A stretch of 64,000 bases of DNA, from NCBI GenBank assembly GCA_016785225.1, contig JAFBJZ010000653.1, positions 496,001 to 560,000 of the forward strand, written 5' to 3'. The first letter of the stretch is position 1. Every line of letters starts with the position of its first letter. The position numbers were made by a program, and so were the translations under genes. Positions 36,676 through 48,708 of the stretch are shown in pieces. The notes under the pieces were generated by a model. The model worked only from the letters and a program-made list of their open reading frames with translations, ran no database searches and was not told where the DNA came from. The stretch comes from Psettodes erumei. Lineage: Eukaryota > Chordata > Actinopteri > Pleuronectiformes > Psettodidae.

Positions 36676-39600
36676 ATGATGGATGGGTACGTGTGAATTT
36701 CATATTTAACTACATGATTGTTAACTGCAGCAGTACTGTGCAGCTGATACCGCTGCTCTGCGTCCAGGTTCGTAGGGGACTTGCTGGGCGAGGACAGCTC
36801 GGTGATGGCCCGCATGCAGAAGAAGTTCTGGAAGACCAAGCAGGTCCTCATCAAGGCCACGGGCAAGAAGGAGGACGAGTACGTGGTGGCGTCCGACGCC
36901 GACCTGGACGCCAAGCTCGAGGTGGGACAGGACGCGTTCGCGCTAAACCTACATTCGTTCAGCGGACGGGCGATGAGTCATGTCAAGGCTCCCGCTGATT
37001 GTTGTTACTGCTGCCTGAGTCAAAGATGTCTCCTTTATAAAGACTCACCGCTCCCTCTGCCAGAGCAGTGTTAAAAAATCATTAACACAGAACACAGAAA
37101 ATCGTTGCCTAAAAAAAAAGTCAGTCCGACTCACACCCCCTCTCTCACGCTCCCAGGTATTTTTAACCTGTAGTAAACGAAATAAATATGGGGACATTTC
37201 AAAATAAAAGTCCCGTTTTCCACAAGGCTGGCAAGTAAGTCAGTGATAAAGTAACAGATCGGCTATGAGCGGTTGCGAATGGTGGCGGAGGTATGACTAG
37301 GATGTGTTATGGGTGTCAAAGGGGATGCGGCCGTAAAAACCGCTGAGCCTCGGCTTGAATATTTCATGCGGCGCACCAGCCGTGAAAATAAAACGGAAAA
37401 GCCGCGCAGTCCGTGCATCTGCAGCTCGTTGGCACAAGGAGTCCATTGTTTGCCGAGCTATTTTCTCACTGTGTCGCGTTCACGGTATGTTTGAGATGTC
37501 TTGCAGCCGCATCGCAGCCGCGGGACAGCGTGTCCCTCTCAGCCGTCCCCCCGGCGCTGCGGCGAACGAAGAGCGGACGGTTTGGATCGGGCCGAAACCC
37601 GGCCGGCGCCGAGACGTGGCTTCAGAGCTGGCTGGACGCGCACTGCGGCGCTTTTGTTTGCTCTGGAACAAGATCGGGCCTCATTGTCCCTCGACTCGGC
37701 CCCTGCGAGACAGAGAGAAAGGAATGTGGACGCCGGAGGACAGAGGAGAAAGAAGGGCAGATCTGTCCCGTCGCATTTTTGCTCTCCTCTGTTTCCTCTG
37801 CAAACTCGAGCCGCGTGTCGAGAGGTCAAACCACCCGGCAGATTAGATTTGGAGCTGTTTCTGCACGGCGGGCCTCGCAGCTAATCTGATTTTTATCTGG
37901 TTTTTATTGCAGCGTCGCCTCTGTGCGCTGTCAGGTTTCACCTCTCCGCTTTTGATTTGCAGCCCGAGGGCTCCGCGGATGAAACGCCCGATCGGGTTTT
38001 CCCTCGCGCGCCTTTTGCTTCACGACGACGCCGAGCTCTCTGGCAGGAGACACAGCGTTAGCGATGCGCGCCTGCCCTGCGGAAACGTGGACGCGTCCGT
38101 CCCGCCGCGCTGCAGGCGGATAAAACGCGGCGGCCGGTGGATCGATGATGCGAGCGGCGGCAGGTGTTCTGAAAGGCAGTCGCTGTTTATTCAAGCGTTA
38201 ATCAGTAACTCCACATCATCTCCTCCCCTTACGGTCACAAGTCTGCCCGGGAACAAAAGCTGCAGCTGCGGTTCAACATTTTAAGACTTGTGTTATCTGA
38301 AAGAAAATGATGTGGTCTCTTAAAGGGGAAGCGCTGCCAATTTTACATTTTCCAATTTCACCCAAGCACGTGTGTTGAATCCGAGGACAGAGAAGGGGGC
38401 GGACATTAAAAAAAAAAAAAATTAGGTTGCAGTGGTGCGCGTAAAGCGTTCTGATTGGTTGTGACCTGCCTCCGCAGTTCTTCCGCTCGGTTCAGACCAC
38501 GTGCACAGACCTGCTGAAGGTGATCGAGAAGTACCAGCACAGGATCACACGTGAGTGACCGCCCGAACTCGGCCCGGTTGCATTTCAGAAGCCGCCGAAG
38601 TCGGCGGGCGTACAACTAACCAGCGCGCGAAGGTCTCCTCTTTAATTTCGCACGCTTCAAAACGCGTTAAGGTTTCACCACCTTAGCTGGCGTAACTTTT
38701 TTTGCGGGGCTCGGAGGATTCGATAAAAGCCTCGACTCCCCCTTGCGCAACTAGGTTTGTCTCAGGAGGAGAACGAGCTGGGCCTGTTCCTTCGCTTCCA
38801 GGCGGAACACGACCGCACCAAGGCCGGCAACATGATGGATGCCACCAGCAAGGCCCTGTGCACCTCCGCCAAGCAGAGGTCAGCAGAACATAATGAACGC
38901 AGTGATTATGGGCTAAAGAAACCCAATGTCTCAATGAATCTCTCCAAGATCCCCCCTCCTGTACCTTTTTTTTTTTTTTTCCCCAAAGGATGGCGCTTTG
39001 TCCGCCGCTGCAGCGTTTGCACCAGGAAGTGGAGACGTTCCGGCGGCGCGCCATCGCCGACACGCTGCTGACCGTCGGCCGCATGGAGAAGGCCCGCACG
39101 GAGTACAGAGGAGCCCTGCTGTGGATGAAGGACATATCCCAAGAGCTGGACCCGGACACCTACAAGCAGCTGGAGAAGTTCCGCAAGGCAAGGGCAGGCT
39201 TTGGGTGCGACGCCGGGGACGGGGTACGCCGGCTCGCTCTCAGCGGCGTTCTGCGTCTGTGCGTCGCCAGGTGCAGGCCCAGGTGCGGGGGACGAAGGGC
39301 CAGTTCGAGAAGCTGAAGAACGACGTGTGTCAGAAGGTGGACATGCTGGGAGCGAGCCGCTGCAACATGCTCTCGCACTCCCTCTGCACCTACCAGGTCG
39401 GTGCAAAACTGCCAACTTTATTAGGAGCGCCGCTCCGCCCGCGCGCTCTCTCGCGCCGCTCACGATCTCCTGTCGCGGGCAGACCACTCTGCTGCAGTTC
39501 TGGGAGAAGACGGCCCACGCCATGTCGGAAATCCACGAGGCCTTCCAGGGACACACGCCGTACCAGTTCACCACGCTCAAGGTAGCGCCGTCGTGCATCT

Positions 39601-39838
39601 CGTGGGCCGAAGTAGCGCGTTCGCACGCGTTGAGCAGCATGTGTCCCTCCCTTCCTCCCTCCCTCCCTCCCCCCTCCTCCCTCCCTCCCCCCTCCTCCCT
39701 CCTGCAGGAGCTGCGAGATCCGCTGGAGCAGATCGCCGACGCACCGAGAGAGGAGGGGCCGAAGGAGACGGCTCCGCAGAGCAACGCCGACAGGTGGGAG
39801 CACGGTGTGGGGATGCAAGTGTAGCGTATGTGTTATTG

Positions 39839-39887
<49 letters not shown>

Positions 39888-40255
39888 TCCGCTGTAGCAT
39901 CTGTCATCGCGGTGATGTCTTATGTGCGGGGCTTTTGAATATCAAACCCCAACGCCGCTCTGAATTTGCAGCGATGCTAAAAATAGCCGCGCCACGTCTC
40001 GCCGAGTTGGACGAGAGGCGCAAATGAATTTTTTCTCCCCTCCCCTCCCGCCGCAGCCTGGTGTCCTTGGATGACGACAAGCCGCCAGGAAGTGACCGGG
40101 ATGCGGGTAGGTGCTGCCCCCTGTCGGCGACGCGCTGCGGCGTTCTGTTAGGAGTTTGATTAGATGAATTCACTGATTTAAAAAAAAAAAAATTTGTTTT
40201 TTTTCCCCTTTCAGACCCAGCTGGCAGCAGTGATGGACAGACTGGTGACCGCGGT

Positions 40256-40293
<38 letters not shown>

Positions 40294-41747
40294 CTGAAAC
40301 GCGCACATTGCTGCTGCTGACTGTGGAGCCTTCGCGACCAGCGCGGCAAAAAGCTCCTGCGCCCGCCCCGGCGCCGCACGACCTCGGAGGACTGGCGCTC
40401 GATGACCTGATGCTGCCGGCGTGCGATCTGCCGCCGCCGGCCCCGACGAGCGCCCCGCCCCCGCTCCTGCCTCCTCCCCCGCCCGGGGCCGGAAGCCTCC
40501 CGCCCGGCCTCTCGCCGCTGCCCGCCACCGGTAAACCGGCCGAGCGTTTTTTCCTCGCCGGCTCTCGCCTTTCCCGCTTCACCTTCCTCGCTTCGGTGCA
40601 GAAACATCTCCTGGGGTTTCAGCCCTGCTTCAGAATTCTAGCGGCTGCGGGAGGCTTCCTTTCCTCTCCACCTTTTGGCGTTTAGGAAGAGGCTCGCGCT
40701 TTGAAGGCACAGCTGACAGTTTGATTGACAGCTAGCTTTCCGACAGTATCGCCGCACTTCCTCCAGAAGAGGCGGCGATCCCCTGAGCCTGTGCAAGTAC
40801 ACATGGGAAATGTAGTTCCCGTGGTCCAAATCTACAGGACGGGATCGATCAATCCAGAAATAATAACTTATAGAAATAATAAACAACAGCTACGCTTCTT
40901 CATGCAGCATTTTTCATTGGTTTCACGCAATTCAGGCAGCAGACAGTGTGTGCTTCTTACTAACTCCAGCCGTCTTTTCTCTTTTTTCTCAAACTTTTAT
41001 CAATTGTCTCTGTTGCTTACATCCTCATCTGTAACAATCCGCTGTCTCTGGTCTTGTAAACCGCCCCCCTCCCCTCTCCTAGGCGGCGGTCTCCTCACGG
41101 CGGGGACAGCCCTGAGACCCGAGGAGGAGGACGGCGAGCGGGGCGACATGGCTTTCCTCAAAGACCTCCTCAGCCCGGGTCCGGGGGCCGGCGACGAGTT
41201 CAGCAGGGAGTGGCAGGACGCCTTCGGGATGTTCGACCCCCCCAAGCCGCCTCCTGCGGGGTGGCGGGCGGCGGGCAAGCGGCGTGCCCGCCTTCCAACC
41301 CCCCCAGCCCCGCGGGCTTCCTGCCCTCCCAGCTGCTGGATCACAGTCTGAGCGCCACGGGTGAGAGCTCACCGCACCTCAGCGACTGCTTGCTGCGCGT
41401 CATACGGCAGGGTGTTCTGTAACCCCGCCCCCTCCCTCCGCTCTGTCCTCCAGGCTGGTCAACCCCGCCTATGTTCCAAGCTCCGCCCCTGCAGCCTCCG
41501 TCTGGTCAGAACCAATCGGCTCCGGCGGCTCCGAGTACAGCAGCCAACGGTAAGGCGTGCAGAGTTTGCCTCGCGTATGTGAAGTGATACGTTGTGTATT
41601 CTGATGTGTGTGTGTGTGTGTGTGTGTGTAGCTGCTCCAGCAGGATCCAAAGACATGTCCGCATGGTTCAACCTGTTCGCAGACCTGGACCCTCTGTCCA
41701 ACCCGGACGCCATCGGCCGCTCCGCCGACGAGCTGCTCAACGCCTGA
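36676..41747 (+). CDS. ica1l: ICA1L, islet cell autoantigen 1-like
   Basis: Fourteen coding exons: 36676-36686, 36768-36921, 38478-38550, 38755-38878, 38989-39187, 39271-39396, 39483-39581, 39708-39793, 40057-40106, 40215-40253, 40342-40530, 41083-41360, 41454-41549, 41632-41747. The N-terminal ~220 residues are an arfaptin-homology/BAR domain (RMQKKFWKTKQVLIKATGKK, SQEENELGLFLRFQAE, RTEYRGALLWMKDISQELDP, VCQKVDMLGASRCNMLSHSL). The C-terminus MSAWFNLFADLDPLSNPDAI fits ICA1L rather than ICA1, as does synteny with wdr12. The middle is Pro-rich. BAR proteins of this family bind curved Golgi and secretory membranes. The start is uncertain between two adjacent ATGs. Intron 39,188-39,270 has a GC donor. 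Exon 41083-41360 is one base short of the needed phase (see findings). The exon at 40,342 has a weak acceptor. Confidence 0.94.
39645..39706 (+). repeat. (CCCT)n-like pyrimidine tract at a splice acceptor
   Basis: About 60 nt of nearly pure C/T (CCCTCCCTTCC..., CTCCTCCCTCCCCCC) end in CCTGCAG directly before the ica1l exon at 39,708. It acts as a very long polypyrimidine tract. The complementary strand is G-rich enough to form G-quadruplex or triplex structures. Confidence 0.85.
39841..39886. repeat. (CA)n microsatellite, longest in the window
   Basis: About 23 uninterrupted CA units in an ica1l intron. Confidence 0.97.
40258..40287 (+). repeat. (GT)n tract fused to an ica1l splice donor
   Basis: The donor GTAAGTGTG at 40,254 runs straight into about 15 GT units. 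A similar tract at 41,606-41,629 forms the end of the intron before the last ica1l exon (...GTGTGTAG). Confidence 0.95.
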
Positions 41748-43330
41748 AGCTGTGTCCGCGTGGTGTGTGTCTGTGTGTGTGCGTGTGTGTGCGTGTGTGC
41801 GTGTGTGTGCGCGCGTGGCAGCGTGCGACCTCTCTCCAAGCAGCTGGATTTCGGCAGCTCTCCACGTCATCGACCTGGCGTTAAAGAGCTGGAAGACGCC
41901 GCTTCCCCCCACGGCGACTGTCAACACTGACTCATGCGACTCCGCTCGCCGCCACCGCAGCTCCCGTCAAGCGGAGAGAATGTTTGGGCTCCGGGTTTAT
42001 TTTGGATGCCGCCGTCGCGCTTTTTCTGCCTTTTTTTTAAAATTCGTGTTTGCGTTGTTCGGGCGTGTGCGTGTCAGTTTGCCGTGCGTAACACATCACA
42101 GGGGAGATCCAGGACATGGAAACAACCTATCAACTCTACAAAGCTGTTTATACGTAGTAGCACATGATCGTCACATACGGACGAAAGAGCAAATATATCT
42201 ATATCTGTTTCGGCGTGTGAGACGACGGGACCCCGTGCCGCGAGGCGGGTTCAGTTTCAGACGCCCCACTGAAGTCTGATGCCAAGAAAAAAAACCCGCA
42301 CCGGTTTTGTATTCCAATTTTTCCGGCGAGGAAGTTTTAACGTAGGACGAAGGGATTCTTTTTGTTTTTCGTGGGTCGTTCAAAGCCGGCCTGCACAGAA
42401 GTGTATTTATTTTCAGACGATATCGATGTCACTGTAAAAACCTGATGTTACGCTAACACTACGAAATAACACTGTAAAGTACTTGACATTTGGGGCTCTG
42501 TGTTTTGGTAATGTACGGGGAAAGTGTCGGCACCACCCTTGGACGGAGAAACTGACGTTTTTGAATGTTTACCTGTTGAGAGGCGACTCCTGCCAAGTTT
42601 GTGCAGCCGCACTCAAGGGGATCAGAGTGCATTATGGGAAGGACTCATGTTTTTTGTGTGAGAAAACTCAGAAAACTTTTTATACAGGCTACACGTTACT
42701 ATCTGCTTTTTTTTCTCCTTGTTGTTGTTGCTTCTTCTCAATGCAACGCTTTTATTTTCTTAAAGCGGAAAAGTCGCGGACCAAGTTTCTGTCACCTGCG
42801 TATTTTTACACTATTCCAAAAAAAAAAAAAAGAAGAAGAATGTATTTCTCGAGTGAATCGCAAACGCTTCGTTTAATTCAACGATGCCTTTTTATTTCAC
42901 TGGAGGAGTTTAACAGATGAAAACTTGGCAGTTCTGTTTTCCAATAAACCGGCCGAGCGAACGCAGCCTCGTTCCAAAACGCCGCCTACCCGCGGAGAGA
43001 GAAGGTGGAGGTGAATCTGCTGTTTCCTATTTGTGTTTTTGTAAACAGGCGTGTCTCAAAACCGAACGGACGAGAACGCGCGATTGTTTTTCCAGGGCGG
43101 ATATCTCATTTTGGAACAGAAGCTCTCTTTTTTTTTTCTTTTTTTTCGTCGTCGTCGTCGTCGCTTCGGATCAGGTCGCTCGAACGCGTGACGCCCGGCG
43201 GCGGTGTGCGCTGAGAAGTTTTTGCTTTCGTGTGCGTGTCCCATTCGGTACAACCTGAGATGTTGTCGAATTGAAAATTCTGCCACGCTCCTGTCTGATA
43301 AATAAATACGTTAATTGTTCACAATAATGA
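41748..43330 (+). other. ica1l: ica1l 3' UTR
   Basis: About 1.55 kb follow the stop codon up to AATAAATAA at 43,300-43,308, the most likely polyadenylation signal. The 3' UTR has interrupted GT runs (41,761-41,815), an A-run near 42,820, and a (TCG)n run near 43,147-43,163. No second coding region is supported. Confidence 0.65.
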
Positions 43331-43366
43331 GACGTAGTAATTCACAGTACTCAGCAGGGGAACGTT

Positions 43367-43383
43367 GGGGGGGGGGGGGGGGG
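43367..43383 (+). repeat. poly-G run (17 G)
   Basis: Seventeen consecutive G bases, just downstream of the ica1l polyadenylation signal. Confidence 0.97.
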
Positions 43384-43528
43384 TTAATTACATGGTGCAG
43401 CTGTCGACTCATTCAGATACATATCTCTGTCAGCTGATAATACAAACACAGTGTGCCTCTATATTTACAGATCCAGTACATTCCTATCCCACCGTGGCAG
43501 GCACAGTCAAGTAGTAATGACATATACA

Positions 43529-43575
43529 GGGAGGGAGGGAGGGAGGGGAGGTGGTGGTGGTGGGGGTGGTGGTGC
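43529..43575 (+). repeat. (GGGA)n and GGT repeats, G-quadruplex motif
   Basis: Five GGG runs are separated by single A bases (GGGAGGGAGGGAGGGAGGGG), followed by GGT repeats. This fits the classical quadruplex pattern G3+N1-7. Confidence 0.9.
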
Positions 43576-44188
43576 ACCCACATCACTACACTGTCCCTCA
43601 AGCATCCAAATATGAGCCCATCATCAAGGGGGAGTCAGTTCTCTGCCTCAGTGTAGCATCTGGGGTCACCGACCTCTCCGGGCTCTGCAAGCCAGAGGGG
43701 GGGGGGGGGCATTTTACAAGAACACAGTTTGAGCAAGACAGAAGGAAGTTACGGTGATGGTGAGGGAGCGTGTGGCAAAGGTGGAGAAAGAGATGGGGAG
43801 GAAGATTATCGGTGCGGCGGCGGTGTTAAAAAAAAAAAAAACACGCTGGGGGGGGGGGAGAGCAGCAGACAGGAAGGTAGAACACGCTGCACGCATCGTA
43901 GCCCTGGTCTGCACCCCCCCCGAGATACGCAGCGGGGGCGCGGGTTGGGCGGGCGCTGGGATTCTTTAGGGCTCGGGGCCCCCGCCCTCCTGCGACGCAT
44001 CTCCGGCCACCGTCGCGCCTCGAGGTCAAACGCGAGCGCGGCGCGATCCGGGGGGGGGGAAACGGAGCGGTCGAAAAAGATCAGGCACGTTTTCAAACTT
44101 CTCCCGTAGGGGTTTTGCTACGATACGGATCCGGCAGCACCAGAAGTTTAGCCTCTGTGGTCAATCTCTCGGTCGCCAAGGAAACCAG

Positions 44189-44220
<32 letters not shown>

Positions 44221-44632
44221 TGTAATGAAAGGCATATTTCATATCAAGAGAAATAACTACAGATAGAAAAAGAGATATGTCCGTGGAAAGGCGCCATGGT
44301 ATAATACGATGAAACAAAAGTCTGTCCCGCGAACCCTTTTCCTCCCGAAGAACGGGGAACATAACCAGCACTAAAGGTCGAAGAAAGCGATGAAATGTTG
44401 GCTGCACGACTCTCACGCTGTAGTTGTCTGAGGAGGAGAGGCAGTGGGAAGCACTTTTTCTATAAGATAAGGACATCAGAGAGCGTAGCTGGCATGCTGA
44501 AGGCATTTTTTGGAGCTGAAGGGCCGTTTCCTCGTTTCAAATGTTTCTTTTCTGATTTCGTGGGGTGCTCGTTTCTTTTGGGGCGCTGGGGGTAGGGGTG
44601 GGGGTCGGACTCGGGCGGGGGGTGGGGGCTCG

Positions 44633-46867
44633 TCAGAAGCTCTCGGGCTCCTCCAGGAGGCAGGGCTGGGTGGACAGAGGCACGAGGGACGGGGACAGGC
44701 TCCGCAGGCCCACCCCGGGCCGGAAGCCGAGGTCCGGGGCGGGCAGCAGGGGCTTGAGGATGCTGACGAGGCAGAAGGCGGAGCCGCTGTTGGGGATGAA
44801 GTTGACCTTGTTGCGGTCGGGACACAGGAAGGGGGGGATCTCCTGTAGAGGTTTGGGCCTGGGAGACACACACACACACACACACAAACAGACACACACA
44901 CGCAGGGGAGACGGTTAACCTTCACAACGCACAAATGCGCTGCACATAAGTTACAGCAAATGAAAGGAATCGTCCGTGTTCGCGGCCTCCCCCGTGCGAA
45001 ACGAGCGGCGCAGCCTCTGTGGGGCTTTCCGGCTCTCCACTCACATGGACTCCTCGAACACTTTGACCTTCTCGCAGCCCTCCGGAGGTTCCCTCTTGAA
45101 CATGTAGCTGTTGTTGGGTCTGGGAGAGGCGGCGTATTTGGGCAGCGGGGAGCAGGGGCCCAGCTCTGTGGACGGGAGGGGGGGGAAGGTCATGCGATCA
45201 AGCTCAATGTGCTGTTCAACGTGCGGCAAAGGCGCGCGCGAGGCTTCACCTTTGTCCTCGTAGGGGCTGCCTCCGCCCGCGTCGTTGAGGACGGTGAGGT
45301 AGGAGGGGGAGATGGAGTCGGGCCGGCTGCTGCAGTTGCTGTGGCTGCCGCTCAGGCCGCCCCCGGAGGGCGTCTGCGTGTCGATGCTGCGGGTGCTGCT
45401 GCTGCGCTGCGGGGGGACGGGCGGGGGCGCGCGGTGCCCATCTGGGACATCCTGCGGCTGTCGCACACACACACACACACACACAAGGGCTTAATCCCCA
45501 TTGAACGAGGGTGTGCGAACACACATTTTATATATATTTTATATCTCAGCCGGCGAGGACTCACAACGATGGTCTCCTCCTTCTCGGGGGTGTCTCGGAT
45601 GATGATGCGCTCGATCTCCTGGTTGAGGCCCTCCACGCTGTTGCGGAACCGGGGGGCGGAGGACTTGGAGATAGGGATGGGGATCAGGATGGTCTTGGGC
45701 ATGGGCGACTGCGGAGCACACAAAGACGCGGGGCTTCACGCGGTGTTCGACAGGTGTGGGTGTTGCTGCCATCTGGTGGCGTCGGCGGGAGACAAACGCA
45801 CACCAGAGGAAAACTGGGACGCTCCCGACCCGGCCCAGTTCCCCCGCTCACCTGCGACTGGATGATGGTGTGGCTGCCATTGAACGGGGACTTGCGCTCC
45901 TTATCCCTCCGATGGCGGCTGCTGCGTTTGCTGCGCTGGAGCTGCTGACGCAATTTGGCAATCTGGGGAGAGGTTGGGACTATTAACGAAAGGCGCGTTC
46001 GTGCTAGCGACGCTCCGATCGGCGCAAGCGACAGAGCTCGACTCTCGGGTCAAGACAAAACTCTGACCTCCTTGAGCTGGTCGGTGCTCCCACAGGAGGC
46101 CGAGCGTTTGTGAGAGCCCCTCCTCCTCTCATCTGCCCAGGCCCTGGGGGTCTGACACACACACACACATTGGTCAGAGCAAATACACAAGCACAAACAG
46201 ACACAGGAGGAAACAAATAAGCAATAAATGTGCATTAATGAACCCGTAAATCATGCATCGAACCCACGGATGTGGATTTTTATGGAACAAGCCGCGAAGC
46301 GAGAGATCGGGAAAAACCGAGCGATGTTGCCCGAGATCCAACGTTAAAATGCCCGTTTGAGCAGCTGAAGACCTTCCACCTGAAGTCTGACTGCTTGTGA
46401 GCGGCGGCGTGATGATGCAACCGTCTGCAATCCCGCTCGGCCTCCGCGCGCTGGAAAGGCACGCGCGTCCCGCAGGCATTCGCCTGGCATATAGATTTAT
46501 TTGCGGCGTGCTCCCGATCAGACGGTGATTTATGACATTTCAAATGACATAAAAGAGAAAAAAAAAGAGCCGCTCGGAGGTCGGCGGTCTCTTGCTTACA
46601 GTGTATATGTCACACATACTCCAAATTTTTGTTTTGATCCCCAGCAACCTTATTTTTTAAATAAATGCTCGGTTATGAATCTTAAAGCCGCAATGGCTGG
46701 ACATTTACGATATTAACACACGTGCAATGCATCACACACACACACACACACACACTCACCTGCGTGGCTTTGTCCCTCATGTAGGGAACGTGTTGGTGCT
46801 GGCTGTCGTCCTGAGGCCAGGGACCTGTCAGGTGAGAGCCAGCGAGCGCGCCCTGCGTGGGCCACAG
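44633..46867 (-). CDS. fam117b: FAM117B (3' exons; first exon not located)
   Basis: Seven exons: 46867-46760, 46151-46068, 45962-45852, 45708-45565, 45451-45250, 45165-45045, 44858-44633. They total 996 bp, in frame, giving 331 residues. Family-typical blocks are PYMRDKATQ, GSHKRSASCGSTDQLKE followed by IAKLRQQLQRSK, RFRNSVEGLNQEIERIIIRD, VPDGHRAPPP, QRSSSTRSIDTQTP, LPKYAAS, NNSYMFKREPPEGCEKVKVF and NKVNFIPNSGSAFCLVSILK. The match to FAM117B (not FAM117A), as I remember the human proteins, and the position next to ica1l agree. Its molecular role is not settled; the Ser/Arg-rich stretches suggest phospho-regulation. The long GC-rich first exon should lie upstream, perhaps near the CpG-rich patch at 48.7-49.1 kb. 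GT repeats touch four of its splice sites. Confidence 0.92.
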
Positions 46868-47696
46868 CTGGACGCGACGGCGGGGGACCGAGAGGAGAAT
46901 GAAGAGCGAGGGGGCGGGGTGGGGGTTGGGGGTGGGGCGGGTGGGGTCGGCGGAGGAGAAGGTCAAGGCCACTGACGCGATCTGAGGAGGAGAGAGATCG
47001 GGGAAGGGGGGGGGGTTGCGTAAACAGGTTGTGTGGCAGCACATGGTAAACATGTAAACAAATCAACAGTCGGCCTGCAGGATAAGCTCTGTCTGTCTGC
47101 GTTTGTGCGTGTGCGCGTTTGTGTCTATGAGTCTAGAGTGTGTTTCCAGACTGATGTTAATCCGTCCCGCACTGGGTGGAGCGGATACGCCCCCCCTCCA
47201 ACTTCTAAGTCGCGTACAGCCCCCTGCTTAATGGCATTAAAACAGCTTAAAGGGATGGGGTGGGGGGCATGTGCCTGCTTCTGCCCGACTGACCCTGATT
47301 CAGAGCGGCAGCCGCGTGTTTTTCCATCCTGAAGATCACGACTGATTTTGTTTTCTGCAGAATTCTGCAGATTGTTGATGTCGCCTCGAGTGACAAAATA
47401 ACAATTTAGGGTACGAATGTAAGCAGGGAAGACGTCTGACCTTTTCTCCGAAATTCTATGCAATGAGGATCGTTTTTGAATATTAATACCGCGGCTTTTC
47501 ATATGTTGTTTGTCACCGGCTGTGCCAGGAGAGCAGCAATGCAGCAGCAGTTAATCAATACATGCACGGCACAGGCTGCACAATCCCCCCCAGGACGGAT
47601 GCAGAGCATCTGCAGGAAAAGAGGACGGGGGGGGTGTACGCTGTTGGACGCGGGTGCCTGGTCACAACACACTGCACATGCAGCGTGAAGGCAAAG

Positions 47697-47730
<34 letters not shown>

Positions 47731-47997
47731 CGCTGACTGGCAGCGCGGGTGCTAAATTTGGCAGGGGCCTTGACCAGCGCACATCGCTGTTGCTAGGGAA
47801 CGGCGCCGACTGATCTTCGCGAACACAACAGCCGCGCTCGTGCGCGAGGGTGCGTGCGCGCGCCGTGTGGGTGAGTAAACACGGGTCTGGGCCCTCAGCA
47901 GACGACGAGCAAAACGCACGGCTCTTTATTTTGACGGCTGCTTTTCCTGTCTCAGTCTGCGCCCACGAGTCCAGCTACTACAATGTACTGCAGGCCC

Positions 47998-48006
47998 GTA
48001 GTAGTT

Positions 48007-48039
<33 letters not shown>
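47998..48039. repeat. (GTA)n trinucleotide repeat
   Basis: About 13 GTA units with one interruption. Confidence 0.95.
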
Positions 48040-48311
48040 CAGTGGCTTAACTGGCCGCCAAGCCACACAACACACATTCCCAGTATTGATCCTTAACCTA
48101 TCCAGAGATGTGACTGAGGTTTGTGTTGGATATAACATCCAGTTCCATTAAATACCACAACAAGGTCACGTGGAAACGGATGACGTCACACTATGGGGCA
48201 GACTTTATTGATCCGCGCACAAAAAAATGTAAATACATTACTTCTTAATCGTTTGGTGCCTACAGTGTAAAAAGGATGAATGGAGGCGTCCACGTTGCTT
48301 ATTTTGTCAGA

Positions 48312-48324
48312 CCCCCCCCCCCCC

Positions 48325-48361
<37 letters not shown>

Positions 48362-48366
48362 ACACA
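48312..48366. repeat. poly-C plus (CA)n microsatellite
   Basis: Thirteen C bases followed, after AA, by about 19 CA units with one interruption. Confidence 0.95.
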
Positions 48367-48674
48367 AAAGATGTCTGATGAGCAACTTGCAAATTCCCAG
48401 CTGACGTGTATTTGTGATTCATCGTAACACATATCTGTGCACTCCACGTCACACTCCGCGTCACGGGATGGACGTTCGTCTCGCGAATTGCTCTGATTTA
48501 CGGACAAAAGCACGTGAACGCGTCTGAATTCTAATTCACGAATACACGCGCTCGCTGCGTGCCCCGTGCAATGTGCAATGTAAGGCCAAACGCGTTTGCG
48601 ACCCCATCCCACACAGCGCCATCACTATTATCAAAACACACCAATCCGCATGTTACTCTGTATGAGAGCTCGTC

Positions 48675-48708
<34 letters not shown>

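Larger units (their letters stand above)
43331..44632. other. tail-to-tail region between ica1l and fam117b
   Basis: No coding region. It holds a 17-G run (43,367-43,383), a (GGGA)n/GGT tract (43,529-43,575), a 12-G run near 43,697, an A-run near 43,829 and a 25-T run (44,197-44,221). Part is probably the fam117b 3' UTR on the minus strand; I did not find a clear AATAAA for it. Confidence 0.5.

Noticed and set aside
37355..37889. Long overlapping frames in three plus-strand readings (about 127-163 codons)
   Set aside because: All readings are open at once in a CpG-rich intron of ica1l, and none has protein-like content or splice signals.
38906..39784. 292-codon minus-strand frame across several ica1l exons and introns
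   Set aside because: It crosses introns of a well-supported plus-strand gene; its length reflects high GC content.
40170..40607. Minus-strand frames of 123-145 codons rich in Arg, Gly and Thr-His repeats
   Set aside because: They are antisense to ica1l exons and the (GT)n tract.
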